Source: Pseudaquabacterium pictum
GTDB taxonomy: Bacteria > Pseudomonadota > Gammaproteobacteria > Burkholderiales > Burkholderiaceae_C
Length of the DNA stretch: 64,000 bases
NCBI RefSeq assembly: GCF_005403045.1
Contig: NZ_BJCL01000016.1
Location: 1 to 64,000 of the forward strand
Reading direction: 5' to 3'
The notes below the pieces were generated by a model, which saw only the letters and a program-made list of their open reading frames with translations, made no database searches and was not told the DNA's origin. This document shows, one piece after another, positions 16,108 to 25,767 of this stretch (position 1 is the first letter of the stretch; each line of letters starts with the position of its first letter). Both the position numbers and the translations under genes were made by a program.

Positions 16108-17628
16108 ATGGACACGCCCACCCCCATCGCCAACCCGGCCGCCCTGAAAGAGGACGGTGTCGGCTGCCATTCCGGCGCCGAGACCATGCTGGCCGCGGCC
16201 AAGGCCGCCGGCAAGAGCGAGACGCTGGCGCAGTACGCGGTGGACTATCCCAAGGGCCCGCACGACCAGCCGCAGAGCATGTGTCCGGCCTTCGGCTCGC
16301 TGCGGGTGGGCCTGCGCATGAAGCGCACGGCCACGGTGCTCAGCGGCTCGGCCTGCTGTGTCTACGGCCTCACTTTCACCAGCCACTTCTACGGCGCCCG
16401 CCGCAGCGTGGGCTATGTGCCCTTCAACAGCGAGAGCCTGGTCACCGGCAAGCTGTTCGAGGACATCCGCGAGGCCACCTACAAGCTGGCCGACCCCGCC
16501 CAGTACGACAGCATCGTGCTGATCAACCTGTGCGTGCCCACCGCCAGCGGTGTGCCGCTGCAGCTGCTGCCCAAGCAGATCAACGGCGTGCGCATCATCG
16601 GCATCGACGTGCCCGGCTTCGGCGTGCCCACCCATGCCGAGGCCAAGGACGTGCTGGCCGGCGCCATGCTGAAGTACGCCCGCACCGAAGTGGAAGCCGG
16701 CCCGGTGCAGGCACCGCAGGGTGGCCGCTCCACCAAGCCGACGGTCACGCTGCTCGGCGAGATGTTCCCGGCCGATCCGGTGATCCTGGGCATGATGCTG
16801 GAGCCGATGGGCCTGGCCGCCGGGCCGGTGGTGCCCACCCGTGAATGGCGCGAGCTGTATGCCGCGCTCGATGGCAGCGTGGTCGCCGCCATCCACCCGT
16901 TCTACACCGCCAGCATCCGCGAGTTCGAAGCGGCCGGCCGGCCCATCGTCGGCTCGGCCCCGGTGGGGCATGACGGCACCGCAGCCTGGCTGCAGGGCAT
17001 CGGCCATGCCGCCAATGTGCCCCAGGCGCTGATCGACGCGGCCAAGAACCGCATCCTGCCGGCCATCCGCGGCGCGCTGGCGGCCAAGCCGATCAAGGGC
17101 CGGATCACGCTGTCGGGCTACGAGGGCAGCGAGCTGATCGTCGCCCGCCTGCTGGTGGAAAGCGGGGCCGACCTGCGCTACGTCGGCACCGCCTGCCCGC
17201 GCACCCCCTGGAGCGATGCCGACCGCCAGTGGCTGGAAGCCCGCGGCGTGCATGTGCAGTACCGCGCCAGCCTGGAGCAGGACATCGCGGCGATGCATGA
17301 ATTCAAACCCGATCTGGCCATCGGCACCACGCCGGTGGTGCAGGCGGCCAAGGAAGCCCGCATCCCCGGCCTGTACTTCACCAACCTGATCTCGGCGCGG
17401 CCGCTGATGGGCCCGGCCGGTGCCGGCTCGCTGGCGGCGGTGATCAACGCGGCCATCGCCAACAAGCACCGCTTCGACACCATGAGCGCCTTCTTCGGCG
17501 ATGCCGGCCAGGGCGACAAGGCGGGCGTGTGGACCGACACCCCGCAAGCACGGCCGGAGTTCCGCGCCGACTTCAAGCGGCAGGTGATCAAGCTGCATGC
17601 CAAGCGCAAGGCGGAGGCAATGATCTGA
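16108..17628 (+). CDS. bchY: Chlorophyllide a reductase subunit Y
   Basis: BchY is one half of the catalytic BchYZ component of COR. The 506-residue protein contains the cysteine motifs [17 protein letters not shown] and [10 protein letters not shown] expected to hold the [4Fe-4S] cluster. The reading frame ends in TGATG, where the bchZ ATG overlaps the stop by one base, which couples translation of the two subunits. Confidence 0.95.
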   Translation: MDTPTPIANPAALKEDGVGCHSGAETMLAAAKAAGKSETLAQYAVDYPKGPHDQPQSMCPAFGSLRVGLRMKRTATVLSGSACCVYGLTFTSHFYGARRSVGYVPFNSESLVTGKLFEDIREATYKLADPAQYDSIVLINLCVPTASGVPLQLLPKQINGVRIIGIDVPGFGVPTHAEAKDVLAGAMLKYARTEVEAGPVQAPQGGRSTKPTVTLLGEMFPADPVILGMMLEPMGLAAGPVVPTREWRELYAALDGSVVAAIHPFYTASIREFEAAGRPIVGSAPVGHDGTAAWLQGIGHAANVPQALIDAAKNRILPAIRGALAAKPIKGRITLSGYEGSELIVARLLVESGADLRYVGTACPRTPWSDADRQWLEARGVHVQYRASLEQDIAAMHEFKPDLAIGTTPVVQAAKEARIPGLYFTNLISARPLMGPAGAGSLAAVINAAIANKHRFDTMSAFFGDAGQGDKAGVWTDTPQARPEFRADFKRQVIKLHAKRKAEAMI

Positions 17629-19109
17629 TGGCACTCGTCCTCGACCACGATCGCGCTGGCGGCTACTGGGGCGCCGTTTACGTCTTCACGGCCATCAAGG
17701 GCCTGCAGGTCGTCATCGACGGCCCGGTGGGCTGCGAGAACCTGCCGGTCACCAGCGTGCTGCACTACACCGATGCGCTGCCGCCGCATGAACTGCCCAT
17801 CGTCGTGACCGGCCTGGCCGAGGAGCAGCTGGGCCGCGAAGGCACCGAAGGCGCGATGAAGCGTGCCCACGCCGTGCTCGACCCCGACCTGCCCAGCGTG
17901 GTGGTCACCGGCAGCATCGCCGAGATGATCGGCGGCGGCGTCACACCCGAGGGCACGGCGCTGCAGCGCTTCCTGCCGCGCACCATCGACGAAGACCAGT
18001 GGCAGTGCGCCAACCGCGCGATGTTCTGGCTGTGGGCCCAGTACGGCCTGCGCCACATCCCGGCGCGCAAGCCGATGGCCGAACGGCCGGCGGGCAGCAA
18101 GCCGCGCGTCAACATCATCGGCCCCAGCTACGGCAGCTTCAATCTGCCGAGCGATCTGCACGAGATCCGCCGCCTGGTCGAAGGCATCGGCGCCGAGATC
18201 AACATGGTGTTCCCGCTCGGCAGCCACCTGGCCGATGTGCAGAAGCTGGCCGATGCCGACGCCAACATCAACCTCTACCGCGAGTACGGCACCATGCTGT
18301 GCGAGGCGCTGGAGCGGCCATGGCTGCAGGCCCCCATCGGCCTGCACAGCACCACCAAGTTCCTGCGCAGCCTGGGTGCCTTGCTGGGCCTGGACCCGGA
18401 GCCCTTCATCGAGCGCGAGAAGCACACCACGGTCAAGCCGGTGTGGGACCTGTGGCGCTCGGTCACGCAGGATTTCTTCGGCACCGCCAGCTTCGCGGTG
18501 GTGGCCGGCGAGACCTACACCCGCGGCCTGCGCCACTACCTGGAAGACGAGCTGGGCCTGCCCTGCCAGTTCGCCGTGCCGCGCATCCCCGGCGCCAAGA
18601 CCGACAACGCCGCCATCCGGCAGATGACGCACGAGAAGCCGCCGCTGGTGATGTTCGGAAGCTACAACGAGCGCATGTACCTGGCCGAAGCCGGCGGTGG
18701 CCATGGCCCACGGCCGAGCTACATCCCGGCCTCGTTCCCCGGCGCCATCATCCGCCGCGCCACCGGCACGCCGTTCATGGGTTATGCCGGCGCTACCTAC
18801 ATCCTGCAGGAGTACTGCAACGCGCTGTTCGATGCGCTGTTCCATGTGCTGCCGCTGGGCACCGACCTGGACCGCGCGCCGGCCACGCCGTCGCGGCTGG
18901 ACGAGGCCACCACCAGCCCCTGGGACGACGACGCACAACAGCTGCTGAACGATCTGGTCAGCGCCCAGCCGGTGCTGGTGCAGATCTCGGCGGCCAAGCG
19001 CCTGCGCGACCGTGCCGAGGCCGATGCGCGCCAGGCCGGCGAGGCCCGCATCACGGCCGACCGCGTGGCCCGTGCCCGCGCCGCCCTCACCACCGGAGCG
19101 CCGGCATGA
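17628..19109 (+). CDS. bchZ: Chlorophyllide a reductase subunit Z
   Basis: BchZ is the substrate-binding partner of BchY in COR. The 493-residue protein begins [20 protein letters not shown] and contains [18 protein letters not shown], with the cluster-region cysteine, and [15 protein letters not shown]. The start ATG overlaps the bchY stop. The open frame extends further upstream but only within bchY. The end overlaps by 4 bp a short ORF leading into the puf genes. Confidence 0.95.
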   Translation: MALVLDHDRAGGYWGAVYVFTAIKGLQVVIDGPVGCENLPVTSVLHYTDALPPHELPIVVTGLAEEQLGREGTEGAMKRAHAVLDPDLPSVVVTGSIAEMIGGGVTPEGTALQRFLPRTIDEDQWQCANRAMFWLWAQYGLRHIPARKPMAERPAGSKPRVNIIGPSYGSFNLPSDLHEIRRLVEGIGAEINMVFPLGSHLADVQKLADADANINLYREYGTMLCEALERPWLQAPIGLHSTTKFLRSLGALLGLDPEPFIEREKHTTVKPVWDLWRSVTQDFFGTASFAVVAGETYTRGLRHYLEDELGLPCQFAVPRIPGAKTDNAAIRQMTHEKPPLVMFGSYNERMYLAEAGGGHGPRPSYIPASFPGAIIRRATGTPFMGYAGATYILQEYCNALFDALFHVLPLGTDLDRAPATPSRLDEATTSPWDDDAQQLLNDLVSAQPVLVQISAAKRLRDRAEADARQAGEARITADRVARARAALTTGAPA

Positions 19110-19276
19110 CGGCGCGCCGCAACCTTGTTCTGGCACACGGCAACGTGGGCCGGGCCAACCCAACCGCGCGGGCACAGCGCGGTAAAGGTGGCCTTGCGCG
19201 CACCGGCCTCGCGGCCGATGCGGGCCGGGCTGTCGACGGCGGCCGAAAGGCCAATCTAGGCCGCGAGGCCCATTGA
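19106..19276 (+). CDS. Short ORF between bchZ and pufB, doubtful
   Basis: A 56-codon ORF begins with an ATGA overlap on the bchZ stop and ends 15 bp before the pufB ATG. The predicted peptide is basic and Gly/Ala-rich with no hydrophobic segment, so it is not PufQ. It may be a leader peptide, an RNA segment controlling puf expression, or chance. The overlap with bchZ is the only positive sign of coding. Confidence 0.22.
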   Translation: MTARRNLVLAHGNVGRANPTARAQRGKGGLARTGLAADAGRAVDGGRKANLGREAH

Positions 19277-19291
19277 AAAAGGAAAGACGTC

Positions 19292-19441
19292 ATGGCAAAC
19301 GACCGACAAGGCTCGCTGTCCGGGTTGACCGAACAGGAAGCGCGGGAGTTTCACGGCATGTTCGTGAGCAGCTTCATCGGCTTCACCGTGATCGCGATCG
19401 TCGCGCACGTCCTGGTCTGGAACTGGCGCTCGTGGCTGTAA
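19292..19441 (+). CDS. pufB: Light-harvesting 1 beta chain
   Basis: This is the 49-residue LH1 beta polypeptide of the core antenna. It has the [16 protein letters not shown]-terminus, one membrane helix and the bacteriochlorophyll-binding histidine in [14 protein letters not shown]. The spacing of 18 residues between its two histidines is standard. A GGAAAG ribosome site precedes it. It is the first gene of the puf segment. Confidence 0.96.
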   Translation: MANDRQGSLSGLTEQEAREFHGMFVSSFIGFTVIAIVAHVLVWNWRSWL

Positions 19442-19484
19442 GCCGCTAGCACCTGTTTCGAACCCGCTCAACAAGGAGCAAACC

Positions 19485-19706
19485 ATGGCAGCTTCAACAC
19501 TCAAGACCGATGTGCAACACCCTGGCGGCGGCGCGCTGTCACCGGTGGTGTTTCTCGTCGGATTTGCCGTGTTTCTGGTGATCGCCCTCATCGCCCAGAT
19601 GCTGACCATGCGCTGGCGGACCTGGTTGCCAGGCGCCGAGGGTGAGGGGTCGTTGATCGCAGGCGTCAAGTCGGCGGTCTACACCTTCATGTCCTACATC
19701 CCTTAA
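19485..19706 (+). CDS. LH1 beta-like single-helix protein lacking pigment histidines
   Basis: This 73-residue protein lies between pufB and pufA. It has one membrane helix (~20-38), and its end aligns with that of Puf[15 protein letters not shown] against [14 protein letters not shown]. The bacteriochlorophyll-ligand His is replaced by Gln38, and no His occupies the second position 18 residues earlier (Pro20 there). Trp and Arg of the WRxW end are kept. A C-terminal extension [25 protein letters not shown], not seen in the beta chain here, could form an amphipathic helix. It has its own strong Shine-Dalgarno (AAGGAGC). It probably does not bind pigment as beta does; a ring-spacer or quinone-gate role like PufX or protein W is inference. 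Confidence 0.8.
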   Translation: MAASTLKTDVQHPGGGALSPVVFLVGFAVFLVIALIAQMLTMRWRTWLPGAEGEGSLIAGVKSAVYTFMSYIP

Positions 19707-19717
19707 AGGAGTCTTCC

Positions 19718-19903
19718 ATGTGGAGATTGTGGTTGTTGTTTGATCCCCGCCGGATCCTGGTCGCGATGGGCACGTTCCTGTTCGGCCTCGCCATCCTGAT
19801 TCACTTCATCCTGCTCAGCACTGACAAGTTCAACTGGCTCGATGGCGCGAAGAAGACCAAGACGGCTGCCGTGCAGATGGAAGTGCTGCCGCCCCAGGCC
19901 TGA
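19718..19903 (+). CDS. pufA: Light-harvesting 1 alpha chain
   Basis: This is the 61-residue LH1 alpha polypeptide. It begins [18 protein letters not shown] and has the pigment-ligand histidine in [17 protein letters not shown], with Trp 11 residues further on as usual. The short C-terminal tail is Lys/Val-rich. It is preceded by AAAGGAG and followed by the stem-loop that separates the antenna genes from pufL. Confidence 0.95.
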   Translation: MWRLWLLFDPRRILVAMGTFLFGLAILIHFILLSTDKFNWLDGAKKTKTAAVQMEVLPPQA

Positions 19904-19934
19904 CGGCCCGGCTGCAGTGCATCCATGCACACCC

Positions 19935-19968
19935 GCAGTCAGCGGGGCCTGCGGGCCCTGTTGACTGC
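19935..19968 (+). promoter_or_regulatory. pufA-pufL intercistronic stem-loop
   Basis: A 15-bp stem (19935-19949 with 19954-19968, including two or three G-U pairs) closes on a TGCG loop. A smaller hairpin GTGCA-TCCA-TGCAC lies just upstream at 19918-19931. In other purple bacteria, structures here block 3' decay and keep the pufBA message in excess over pufLM; the same role is inferred here. Confidence 0.75.
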
Positions 19969-20038
19969 CAAGAATTCGCAAGACCGGCTGCCTGCCGCCC
20001 GACCTGGGTGACAGGGGCCAGCAAACCGGGAGCCGGCG

Positions 20039-20863
20039 ATGGCCATGCTCAGCTTTGAAAAGAAATACCGGGTCCGCGGCGGCACCCTGCTCGGGGGCGA
20101 CCTGTTCGACTTCTGGGTCGGGCCGTTCTATGTCGGCTTCTTCGGTGTCACCGCGGCATTCTTCGCCATCCTCGGTACGCTGCTGATCATCTGGGGTGCC
20201 AGCATGGGCACCACCTGGAACATCTGGCAGATCAACATCGCCCCGCCCGACCTGAGCTACGGCCTGCGCATGGCGCCGATGGCCGAGGGCGGCCTGTGGC
20301 AGGTGATCACGATCTGCGCCACCGGGGCATTCGTCTCGTGGGCGCTGCGCGAGGTGGAGATCTGCCGCAAGCTGGGCATGGGCTTCCATGTGCCCATCGC
20401 CTTCGGCGTGGCCATCTTCGCCTACGTCACGCTGGTGATCTTCCGCCCGCTGCTGCTGGGTGCCTGGGGCCACGGCTTCCCGTACGGCATCCTGAGCCAC
20501 CTGGACTGGGTGTCGAACACCGGCTACCAGTACCTGCACTTCCACTACAACCCGGCGCACATGCTGGCCATCACGTTCTTCTTCACGAACGCGCTGGCCC
20601 TGTCGATGCACGGCGGCCTCATCCTGGCGATGACCAACCCGCAGAAGGGTGAGCCGGTCAAGACGCCGGAACACGAGAACACCTTCTTCCGCGACGCCAT
20701 CGGCTACTCCATCGGCTCGCTCGGCATCCACCGCCTGGGCCTGTTCCTGGCGCTGTCGGCAGGCTTCTGGAGCGCGGTGTGCATCATCATCAGCGGGCCC
20801 TTCTGGACCCGCGGCTGGCCCGAGTGGTGGGGCTGGTGGCTCAGCCTGCCGGTCTGGCGCTGA
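20039..20863 (+). CDS. pufL: Photosynthetic reaction centre L subunit
   Basis: The L subunit binds the special pair and accessory pigments with M. The 274-residue protein begins [17 protein letters not shown], has five membrane helices and contains the pigment and iron histidines in [12 protein letters not shown] and LSMHGGLIL. It starts after the intercistronic hairpin. The spacing to pufM is 48 bp. Confidence 0.97.
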   Translation: MAMLSFEKKYRVRGGTLLGGDLFDFWVGPFYVGFFGVTAAFFAILGTLLIIWGASMGTTWNIWQINIAPPDLSYGLRMAPMAEGGLWQVITICATGAFVSWALREVEICRKLGMGFHVPIAFGVAIFAYVTLVIFRPLLLGAWGHGFPYGILSHLDWVSNTGYQYLHFHYNPAHMLAITFFFTNALALSMHGGLILAMTNPQKGEPVKTPEHENTFFRDAIGYSIGSLGIHRLGLFLALSAGFWSAVCIIISGPFWTRGWPEWWGWWLSLPVWR

Positions 20864-20911
20864 CAGCCCGCACCGCCAAGACGCAACAAGAACCAGCCAG
20901 GAGCCCAGAAC

Positions 20912-21883
20912 ATGGCCGAGTACCAGAACATCTTCACCCGCGTGCAAGTGCACGGGCCGTCGTATCCCGGGGTGCCGCTCAGCTACCCGGGCGAGGAGCA
21001 GGAGCGCAAGGGCCCGCCCCTGCACATCCACCTGCTGGGGCGCATCGGCGATGCGCAGCTCGGCCCCATCTACCTTGGCTGGCTGGGCGTGGTGTCGCTG
21101 ATCTGCGGCTTCATCGCCTTCGAGATCATCGGCCTGAACATGCTGGCCCAGGTGAACTGGGACCCGATCCAGTTCGTGCGGCAGCTGTTCTGGCTGGCGC
21201 TGGAGCCGCCTGCGGCCGAGTACGGCCTGCGCATTCCACCGCTGGCCAAGGGCGGCTGGTGGCTGATCGCCGGCTTCTTCCTGACGCTGTCGATCCTGCT
21301 GTGGTGGCTGCGCATGTACCGCCGTGCCAAGGCGCTGGGCATCGGCACCCACATCCCCTGGGCCTTTGCGGCGGCGATCTGGCTGTACCTGGTGCTGGGT
21401 TTCATCCGCCCGGTGATGATGGGCAGCTGGAGTGAAGCGGTTCCGTTCGGGATCTTCCCCCACCTCGACTGGACGGCGGCCTTCTCGCTACGCTACGGCA
21501 ACCTGTTCTACAACCCGTTCCACATGCTGTCGATCGCCTTCCTCTACGGGTCGGCGCTGATCTTCGCGATGCACGGTGCCACCATCCTGGCGGTCACCCG
21601 CTTCGGCGGCGAGCGCGAGATCGAGCAGATCTACGACCGCGGCACCGCCAGCGAGCGGGCCGCCCTGTTCTGGCGCTGGACCATGGGCTTCAACGCCACG
21701 ATGGAATCCATCCACCGCTGGGCCTGGTGGTTCGCGGTGCTGACCCCGCTGACCGGCGGCATCGGCATCCTGCTCACCGGCACCGTGGTCGACAACTGGT
21801 ACCTGTGGGCCGTGGAGCACGGTGTGGCCCCGTCCTACCCGGCGGTCTACCCCACCGGCCCGGATCCCGCGCTGACCAAGTAA
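20912..21883 (+). CDS. pufM: Photosynthetic reaction centre M subunit
   Basis: The M subunit is the partner of PufL. The 323-residue protein has the start [16 protein letters not shown] and five helices. The histidine-bearing segments are [23 protein letters not shown] and [10 protein letters not shown], and the iron-ligand glutamate region is [15 protein letters not shown]. The C-terminal tail extends past the last helix, as in species that carry PufC. A GCCAGGAG Shine-Dalgarno precedes the ATG. Confidence 0.97.
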   Translation: MAEYQNIFTRVQVHGPSYPGVPLSYPGEEQERKGPPLHIHLLGRIGDAQLGPIYLGWLGVVSLICGFIAFEIIGLNMLAQVNWDPIQFVRQLFWLALEPPAAEYGLRIPPLAKGGWWLIAGFFLTLSILLWWLRMYRRAKALGIGTHIPWAFAAAIWLYLVLGFIRPVMMGSWSEAVPFGIFPHLDWTAAFSLRYGNLFYNPFHMLSIAFLYGSALIFAMHGATILAVTRFGGEREIEQIYDRGTASERAALFWRWTMGFNATMESIHRWAWWFAVLTPLTGGIGILLTGTVVDNWYLWAVEHGVAPSYPAVYPTGPDPALTK

Positions 21884-21981
21884 CCAGTTCCACGCGCCTG
21901 CGGGCCGGCCCAGCCGGTTCCGTGGCGCCGGTTTGGCGGCGCAGTTGCCGCCAACACCACCAACGCCAAGAGGTGATCCGC

Positions 21982-23112
21982 ATGAAGCGCATCCACACTG
22001 CCCTGCTGGCCGCACTGCTGGGCCCCCTGCTGCTCGCCGGCTGCGAACGCCCGCCGATGGAATCCACGCAGACCGGCTACCGCGGCACCGCCATGGGCGC
22101 CGTGGTCAACCCGCGCATTGCCGGGCCGATCGAAGCCGCCCAGACCCTGCCCGAGCCCATCGCCGCCATCCCGGTGGCGCCTGGCGCGCCGCTGGCGAAG
22201 GATTCGTACCAGAACGTGCAGGTGCTCGGCGACCTGCCGGCCACCGAGTTCACCCGCACCATGCTGGCCATCACCGCCTGGGTGGCGCCCAAGCAGGGCT
22301 GCGCCTACTGCCATGCACCGGGTGAGGCGCTGTCGTCGGACAAGCTCTACACCAAGGTGGTGGCGCGCAAGATGATCGCGATGACGCGGCACCTGAACGC
22401 CGACTGGAAGGCCCACGTCGCGCCCACCGGCGTCACCTGCTACACCTGCCACCGCGGCGAGCCGGTGCCGGCCCAGGTGTGGTTCACCGAGCCCGCGCCG
22501 CGCTCGTCGGGCGGGGCGACCACGGATTCCGGCGGACAGAACCATCCGTCGCTGCAGGCCGGACTGACCTCGCTGGGCATCGACCCGCTGACGCCCTACC
22601 TGCTGGGCAACGAGCGCATCCGCGTGGCCGGGCCCACCTCGCTGCCCACGGGCAACGTGGCCAGCATCCGCCAGACCGAGGGCACCTTCGGCCTGATGGT
22701 GCACATGAGCAAGTCGCTGGGCGTCAACTGCACCCATTGCCACAACACCCGCTCGCATGCCGAATGGGCCGAGAGCCCGCTGACCCGCACCAAGGCCTTC
22801 CACGGCATCAACATGGCGCGCGATCTCAACAACGCCTACATGGTGCCGCTCACGCCCACCTTCCCGGCCACCCGGCTGGGCGCGCTGGGCGATGTCGCCA
22901 AGGTCAGCTGCGCCACCTGCCACCAGGGCCTGAACAAGCCGCTGAAGGGCGCGCCGCTGCTGAAGGACCACCCGGCCCTGGCCGGCCCCTGGGGCACCGT
23001 CAGTGCCGCGACGGCGGCGGCCGCACCGGACAGCACCGCCGTGCCGGCCGACGCCGTGGCCAAGGTGGCGCAGGTGGTCAGCGCCACGGCCACCACACCG
23101 GCCAAGCGCTGA
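21982..23112 (+). CDS. pufC: Reaction-centre tetraheme cytochrome c subunit
   Basis: PufC passes electrons from soluble carriers to the special pair on the periplasmic side. The 376-residue precursor has a lipoprotein signal with lipobox LLAGC (Cys21). It has four CxxCH heme motifs (CAYCH, CYTCH, CTHCH, CATCH) with the expected Met-containing helices in front. The C-terminal ~45 residues are Ala/Thr-rich and low complexity, a tail beyond the usual cytochrome fold. It is the last puf gene. Confidence 0.96.
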   Translation: MKRIHTALLAALLGPLLLAGCERPPMESTQTGYRGTAMGAVVNPRIAGPIEAAQTLPEPIAAIPVAPGAPLAKDSYQNVQVLGDLPATEFTRTMLAITAWVAPKQGCAYCHAPGEALSSDKLYTKVVARKMIAMTRHLNADWKAHVAPTGVTCYTCHRGEPVPAQVWFTEPAPRSSGGATTDSGGQNHPSLQAGLTSLGIDPLTPYLLGNERIRVAGPTSLPTGNVASIRQTEGTFGLMVHMSKSLGVNCTHCHNTRSHAEWAESPLTRTKAFHGINMARDLNNAYMVPLTPTFPATRLGALGDVAKVSCATCHQGLNKPLKGAPLLKDHPALAGPWGTVSAATAAAAPDSTAVPADAVAKVAQVVSATATTPAKR

Positions 23113-23151
23113 GCCGGACACACCCGAGACGCACCACCGGAGCCAGCCACC

Positions 23152-24132
23152 ATGGACATGCGCGTGGCCCCCGCCGAGCTGCTGCTGGCGCAGCCGCGCG
23201 GCTTCTGCGCCGGCGTGGTGCGGGCCATCGACGTGGTGGAGCAGGCGCTGGCGCTGTTCGGTGCACCGGTCTATGTGTTCCACGAGATCGTCCACAACGG
23301 CCACGTGGTGCAGGGCCTGCAGTGCCGCGGTGCGGTCTTCGTCGACCAGATCGACCAGATCCCGCCCCGGTCGGTGACGATCTTCAGCGCCCACGGCGTG
23401 GCCCGGTCGGTGGTGGATGAGGCCCGCAGCCGCCAGCTGCGGGTGATTGACGCCACCTGCCCGCTGGTGGCCAAGGTGCAGCTGCAGGCGCAGCGCTATG
23501 CCCAGGCCGGCCGCACGGTGCTGGTGATCGGCCACCCCGGGCATGACGAAGTGGTGGCCACGCTGGGTCGCATCGATGGCCCGGCCCATGTGGTGCCGTC
23601 GGCCGAGGCGGCCCGCCAGCTCGACCTGCCGGCCGACACGCCGCTGGCCTATGTCACCCAGACCACGCTCAGCGTGGACGACACCCGCGGCATCATCGCG
23701 GTGCTGGTGGCGCGCTTCCCCGGCATCCAGGGGCCGGCACTGGCGGACATCTGCTACGCCACCCAGAACCGCCAGACCGCCGTGCGCATCATGGCCCAGC
23801 GCGTCGACCGCCTGCTGGTGGTGGGATCGCGCAACAGCAGCAATGCCTGCCGCCTGCGCGAGGTGGGCGAGCAGCAGGGCGTGCCGTCCTGGCTGGTGGA
23901 GGATGCCAGCGAGATCGACCCCGACTGGCTGCTCGGCGCCCGCTGCATCGGCGTGACGGCCGGCGCCAGCACCCCCGAGTGCCTGGTGCAGGGCGTCTGC
24001 GACCGGCTGCGCGGGCTGGGCGCGCGCCATGTGCGCCAGTTGCCGGGCAAGCCCGAGACCGTGAGCTTTCGCCTGCCCACCGATCTGACCGATGCCCGTG
24101 CCCATCTGGACGCCCCGGGCCTGCCGGCCTGA
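23152..24132 (+). CDS. ispH: 4-hydroxy-3-methylbut-2-enyl diphosphate reductase
   Basis: IspH (LytB) makes isopentenyl and dimethylallyl diphosphate in the MEP pathway. The 326-residue protein shows the three cluster cysteines in RGFCAGV, DATCPLV and ICYATQNRQ, plus the SRNSSNACRL substrate loop. Its place just after pufC suggests isoprenoid supply is linked to pigment synthesis. A second ispH elsewhere in the genome would be expected if this one is dedicated to phototrophy. ATG 23158 is an alternative start. Confidence 0.93.
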   Translation: MDMRVAPAELLLAQPRGFCAGVVRAIDVVEQALALFGAPVYVFHEIVHNGHVVQGLQCRGAVFVDQIDQIPPRSVTIFSAHGVARSVVDEARSRQLRVIDATCPLVAKVQLQAQRYAQAGRTVLVIGHPGHDEVVATLGRIDGPAHVVPSAEAARQLDLPADTPLAYVTQTTLSVDDTRGIIAVLVARFPGIQGPALADICYATQNRQTAVRIMAQRVDRLLVVGSRNSSNACRLREVGEQQGVPSWLVEDASEIDPDWLLGARCIGVTAGASTPECLVQGVCDRLRGLGARHVRQLPGKPETVSFRLPTDLTDARAHLDAPGLPA

Positions 24133-24210
24133 CACCTGCCCGCACCGGGCGCCCAGGCGGGCCCGTGGCCCCTGCCATGCCTGCCGGCGCCTGACCGCCA
24201 ACCCGCTGCC

Positions 24211-25638
24211 ATGAACCCCCTCAGCCAGAAGATGATGCGCGCGTGGGCCGACGCCGGCCCGCGGTTCCTGCCGTTTGCCGATGCCGCCACGCCCGAGTTG
24301 CCACTGGGCCGGCTGCTGCGCCTGTCGCTGTTCCAGGTGTCGGTGGGCATGGCGCTGGTGCTGCTGGTGGGCACGCTGAACCGGGTGATGATCGTGGAGC
24401 TGGGCGTGCCCGCCTCGCTGGTGGCGGTGATGATCTCGCTGCCGGTGCTGTTCGCGCCCTTCCGCGCGCTGATCGGTTACAAGTCCGACAACCACCGCTC
24501 GGCCCTGGGCTGGCGCCGCGTGCCCTTCATCTGGAAGGGCACGATGGTGCAGTTCGGCGGCCTGGCCATCATGCCGTTTGCACTGCTGGTGCTCTCCGGC
24601 GGTGGCAATGCGGCACAGTGGCCGGCCTGGATCGGCCAGGCCGGTGCCGGCATCGCGTTCCTGCTGGTGGGCGCGGGCCTGCACATCACCCAGACCGCCG
24701 GCCTCGCCCTGGCCACCGACCTGGCGCCCGAGGAATCGCACCCGCGGGTGGTGGGCCTGATGTACGTGATGCTGCTGTTCGGCAGCATCGTCAGCGCCCT
24801 GCTGTTCGGCGCCCTGCTGCACGACTTCACCCCTGGCCGCCTGATCGAGGTGATCCAGGGCTCGGCCGTGGCCACCATCGCACTGAACATGCTGGCGCTG
24901 TGGAAGCAGGAGCTGCGGCGCCCGCTGCGCGGTGCCGCGCCGCCGCCACCGCCGCCCAGCTTCCGCGAGAGCTGGGGCATGTTCGCCAGCGGTCCGGGTG
25001 CGCTGCGGCGGTTGCTGGCCGTGGGCCTGGGGACGATGGCCTTCAGCATGCAGGATGTGCTGCTGGAACCCTACGGCGGACAGATCCTGCAACTCACCGT
25101 CAGTGCGACCACTCTGCTCACCGCCACGCTGGCCATGGGCGGCCTGCTGGGCTTCTGGGTGGCCTCGCGGGTGCTGGGCAAGGGGGCCGATGCCTTCCGC
25201 ATCTCCAGCCATGGTGCGCTGTGCGGCGTGGTGGCGTTCCTGGCGGTGATCGCCGCCGCATCGCTGCAATCGACGCTGCTGTTCGGCATGGGCGTGCTGC
25301 TGATCGGCCTGGGCGGCGGCCTGTTCGGCCACGGCACGCTCACGGCCACGATGAACCATGCCCCGAAGGACCAGGCCGGCCTGGCCCTGGGCGCCTGGGG
25401 CGCGGTGCAGGCCACCGCGGCCGGTGTGGCCGTGGCGCTGGGCGGCATCGGGCGCGACTTGGTGCAAGCCCTGGCGACAGCCGAGGTGCTGCCGGCGCGC
25501 TGGACCGGGCCGGCCACCGGCTACATCGCCGTCTACAGCCTGGAGGTGCTGCTGCTGCTGGCCACGCTGGCCGCGATGGCACCGCTGATCCGCCGCCCGC
25601 GCCTGCACGGCGCGGTGGTGGGCGCCACGCCCGACTGA
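24211..25638 (+). CDS. pucC: PucC-type BCD-family membrane protein
   Basis: This is a 475-residue, ~12-helix member of the major-facilitator-related BCD family needed for LH complex assembly. It has the family start (RFLPFADAATPELPLGRLLRLSLFQVSVGM), the segment LNRVMIVELGVPASLV, the loop SALGWRRVPFIWKGT and DVLLEPYGGQIL. It converges on pucBA, so it is the likely LH2 assembly factor, although here it is on the opposite strand from pucBA. It is one of three paralogues in the window (see 31407 and 45453). Confidence 0.9.
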   Translation: MNPLSQKMMRAWADAGPRFLPFADAATPELPLGRLLRLSLFQVSVGMALVLLVGTLNRVMIVELGVPASLVAVMISLPVLFAPFRALIGYKSDNHRSALGWRRVPFIWKGTMVQFGGLAIMPFALLVLSGGGNAAQWPAWIGQAGAGIAFLLVGAGLHITQTAGLALATDLAPEESHPRVVGLMYVMLLFGSIVSALLFGALLHDFTPGRLIEVIQGSAVATIALNMLALWKQELRRPLRGAAPPPPPPSFRESWGMFASGPGALRRLLAVGLGTMAFSMQDVLLEPYGGQILQLTVSATTLLTATLAMGGLLGFWVASRVLGKGADAFRISSHGALCGVVAFLAVIAAASLQSTLLFGMGVLLIGLGGGLFGHGTLTATMNHAPKDQAGLALGAWGAVQATAAGVAVALGGIGRDLVQALATAEVLPARWTGPATGYIAVYSLEVLLLLATLAAMAPLIRRPRLHGAVVGATPD

Positions 25639-25708
25639 CCCGCGGCCGCGGCGTCGCACGCTGCGCCCAGCGCGCCTCCTGAGCGTCCAGCTCGAACCCC
25701 TGAAAAGA

Positions 25709-25742
25709 ACAGGGGCCGGGATCTTGCGATCCCGGCCCCTGT
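25709..25742. terminator. Strong terminator between pucC and pucA
   Basis: A perfect 15-bp stem (ACAGGGGCCGGGATC and its complement) closes on TTGC. On the minus strand it is followed by TTCTTTTC, so it is a rho-independent terminator for pucBA. The symmetrical stem may also stop pucC transcription from the other side. Confidence 0.9.
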
Positions 25743-25767
25743 CGGGCCTTCGACCATCCAGGCCTCA

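Noticed and set aside
19485-19706. PufX or a second pufA
   Set aside because: There is no similarity to PufX, and the alpha-chain signature (FDPRR, HFILLST) is absent. The helix end matches the beta chain.
21847-25659. A 1270-codon open frame on - opposite pufM, pufC, ispH and pucC
   Set aside because: It is the mirror of well-supported genes, with His/Gln/Arg/Gly-rich composition and no recognisable domain.
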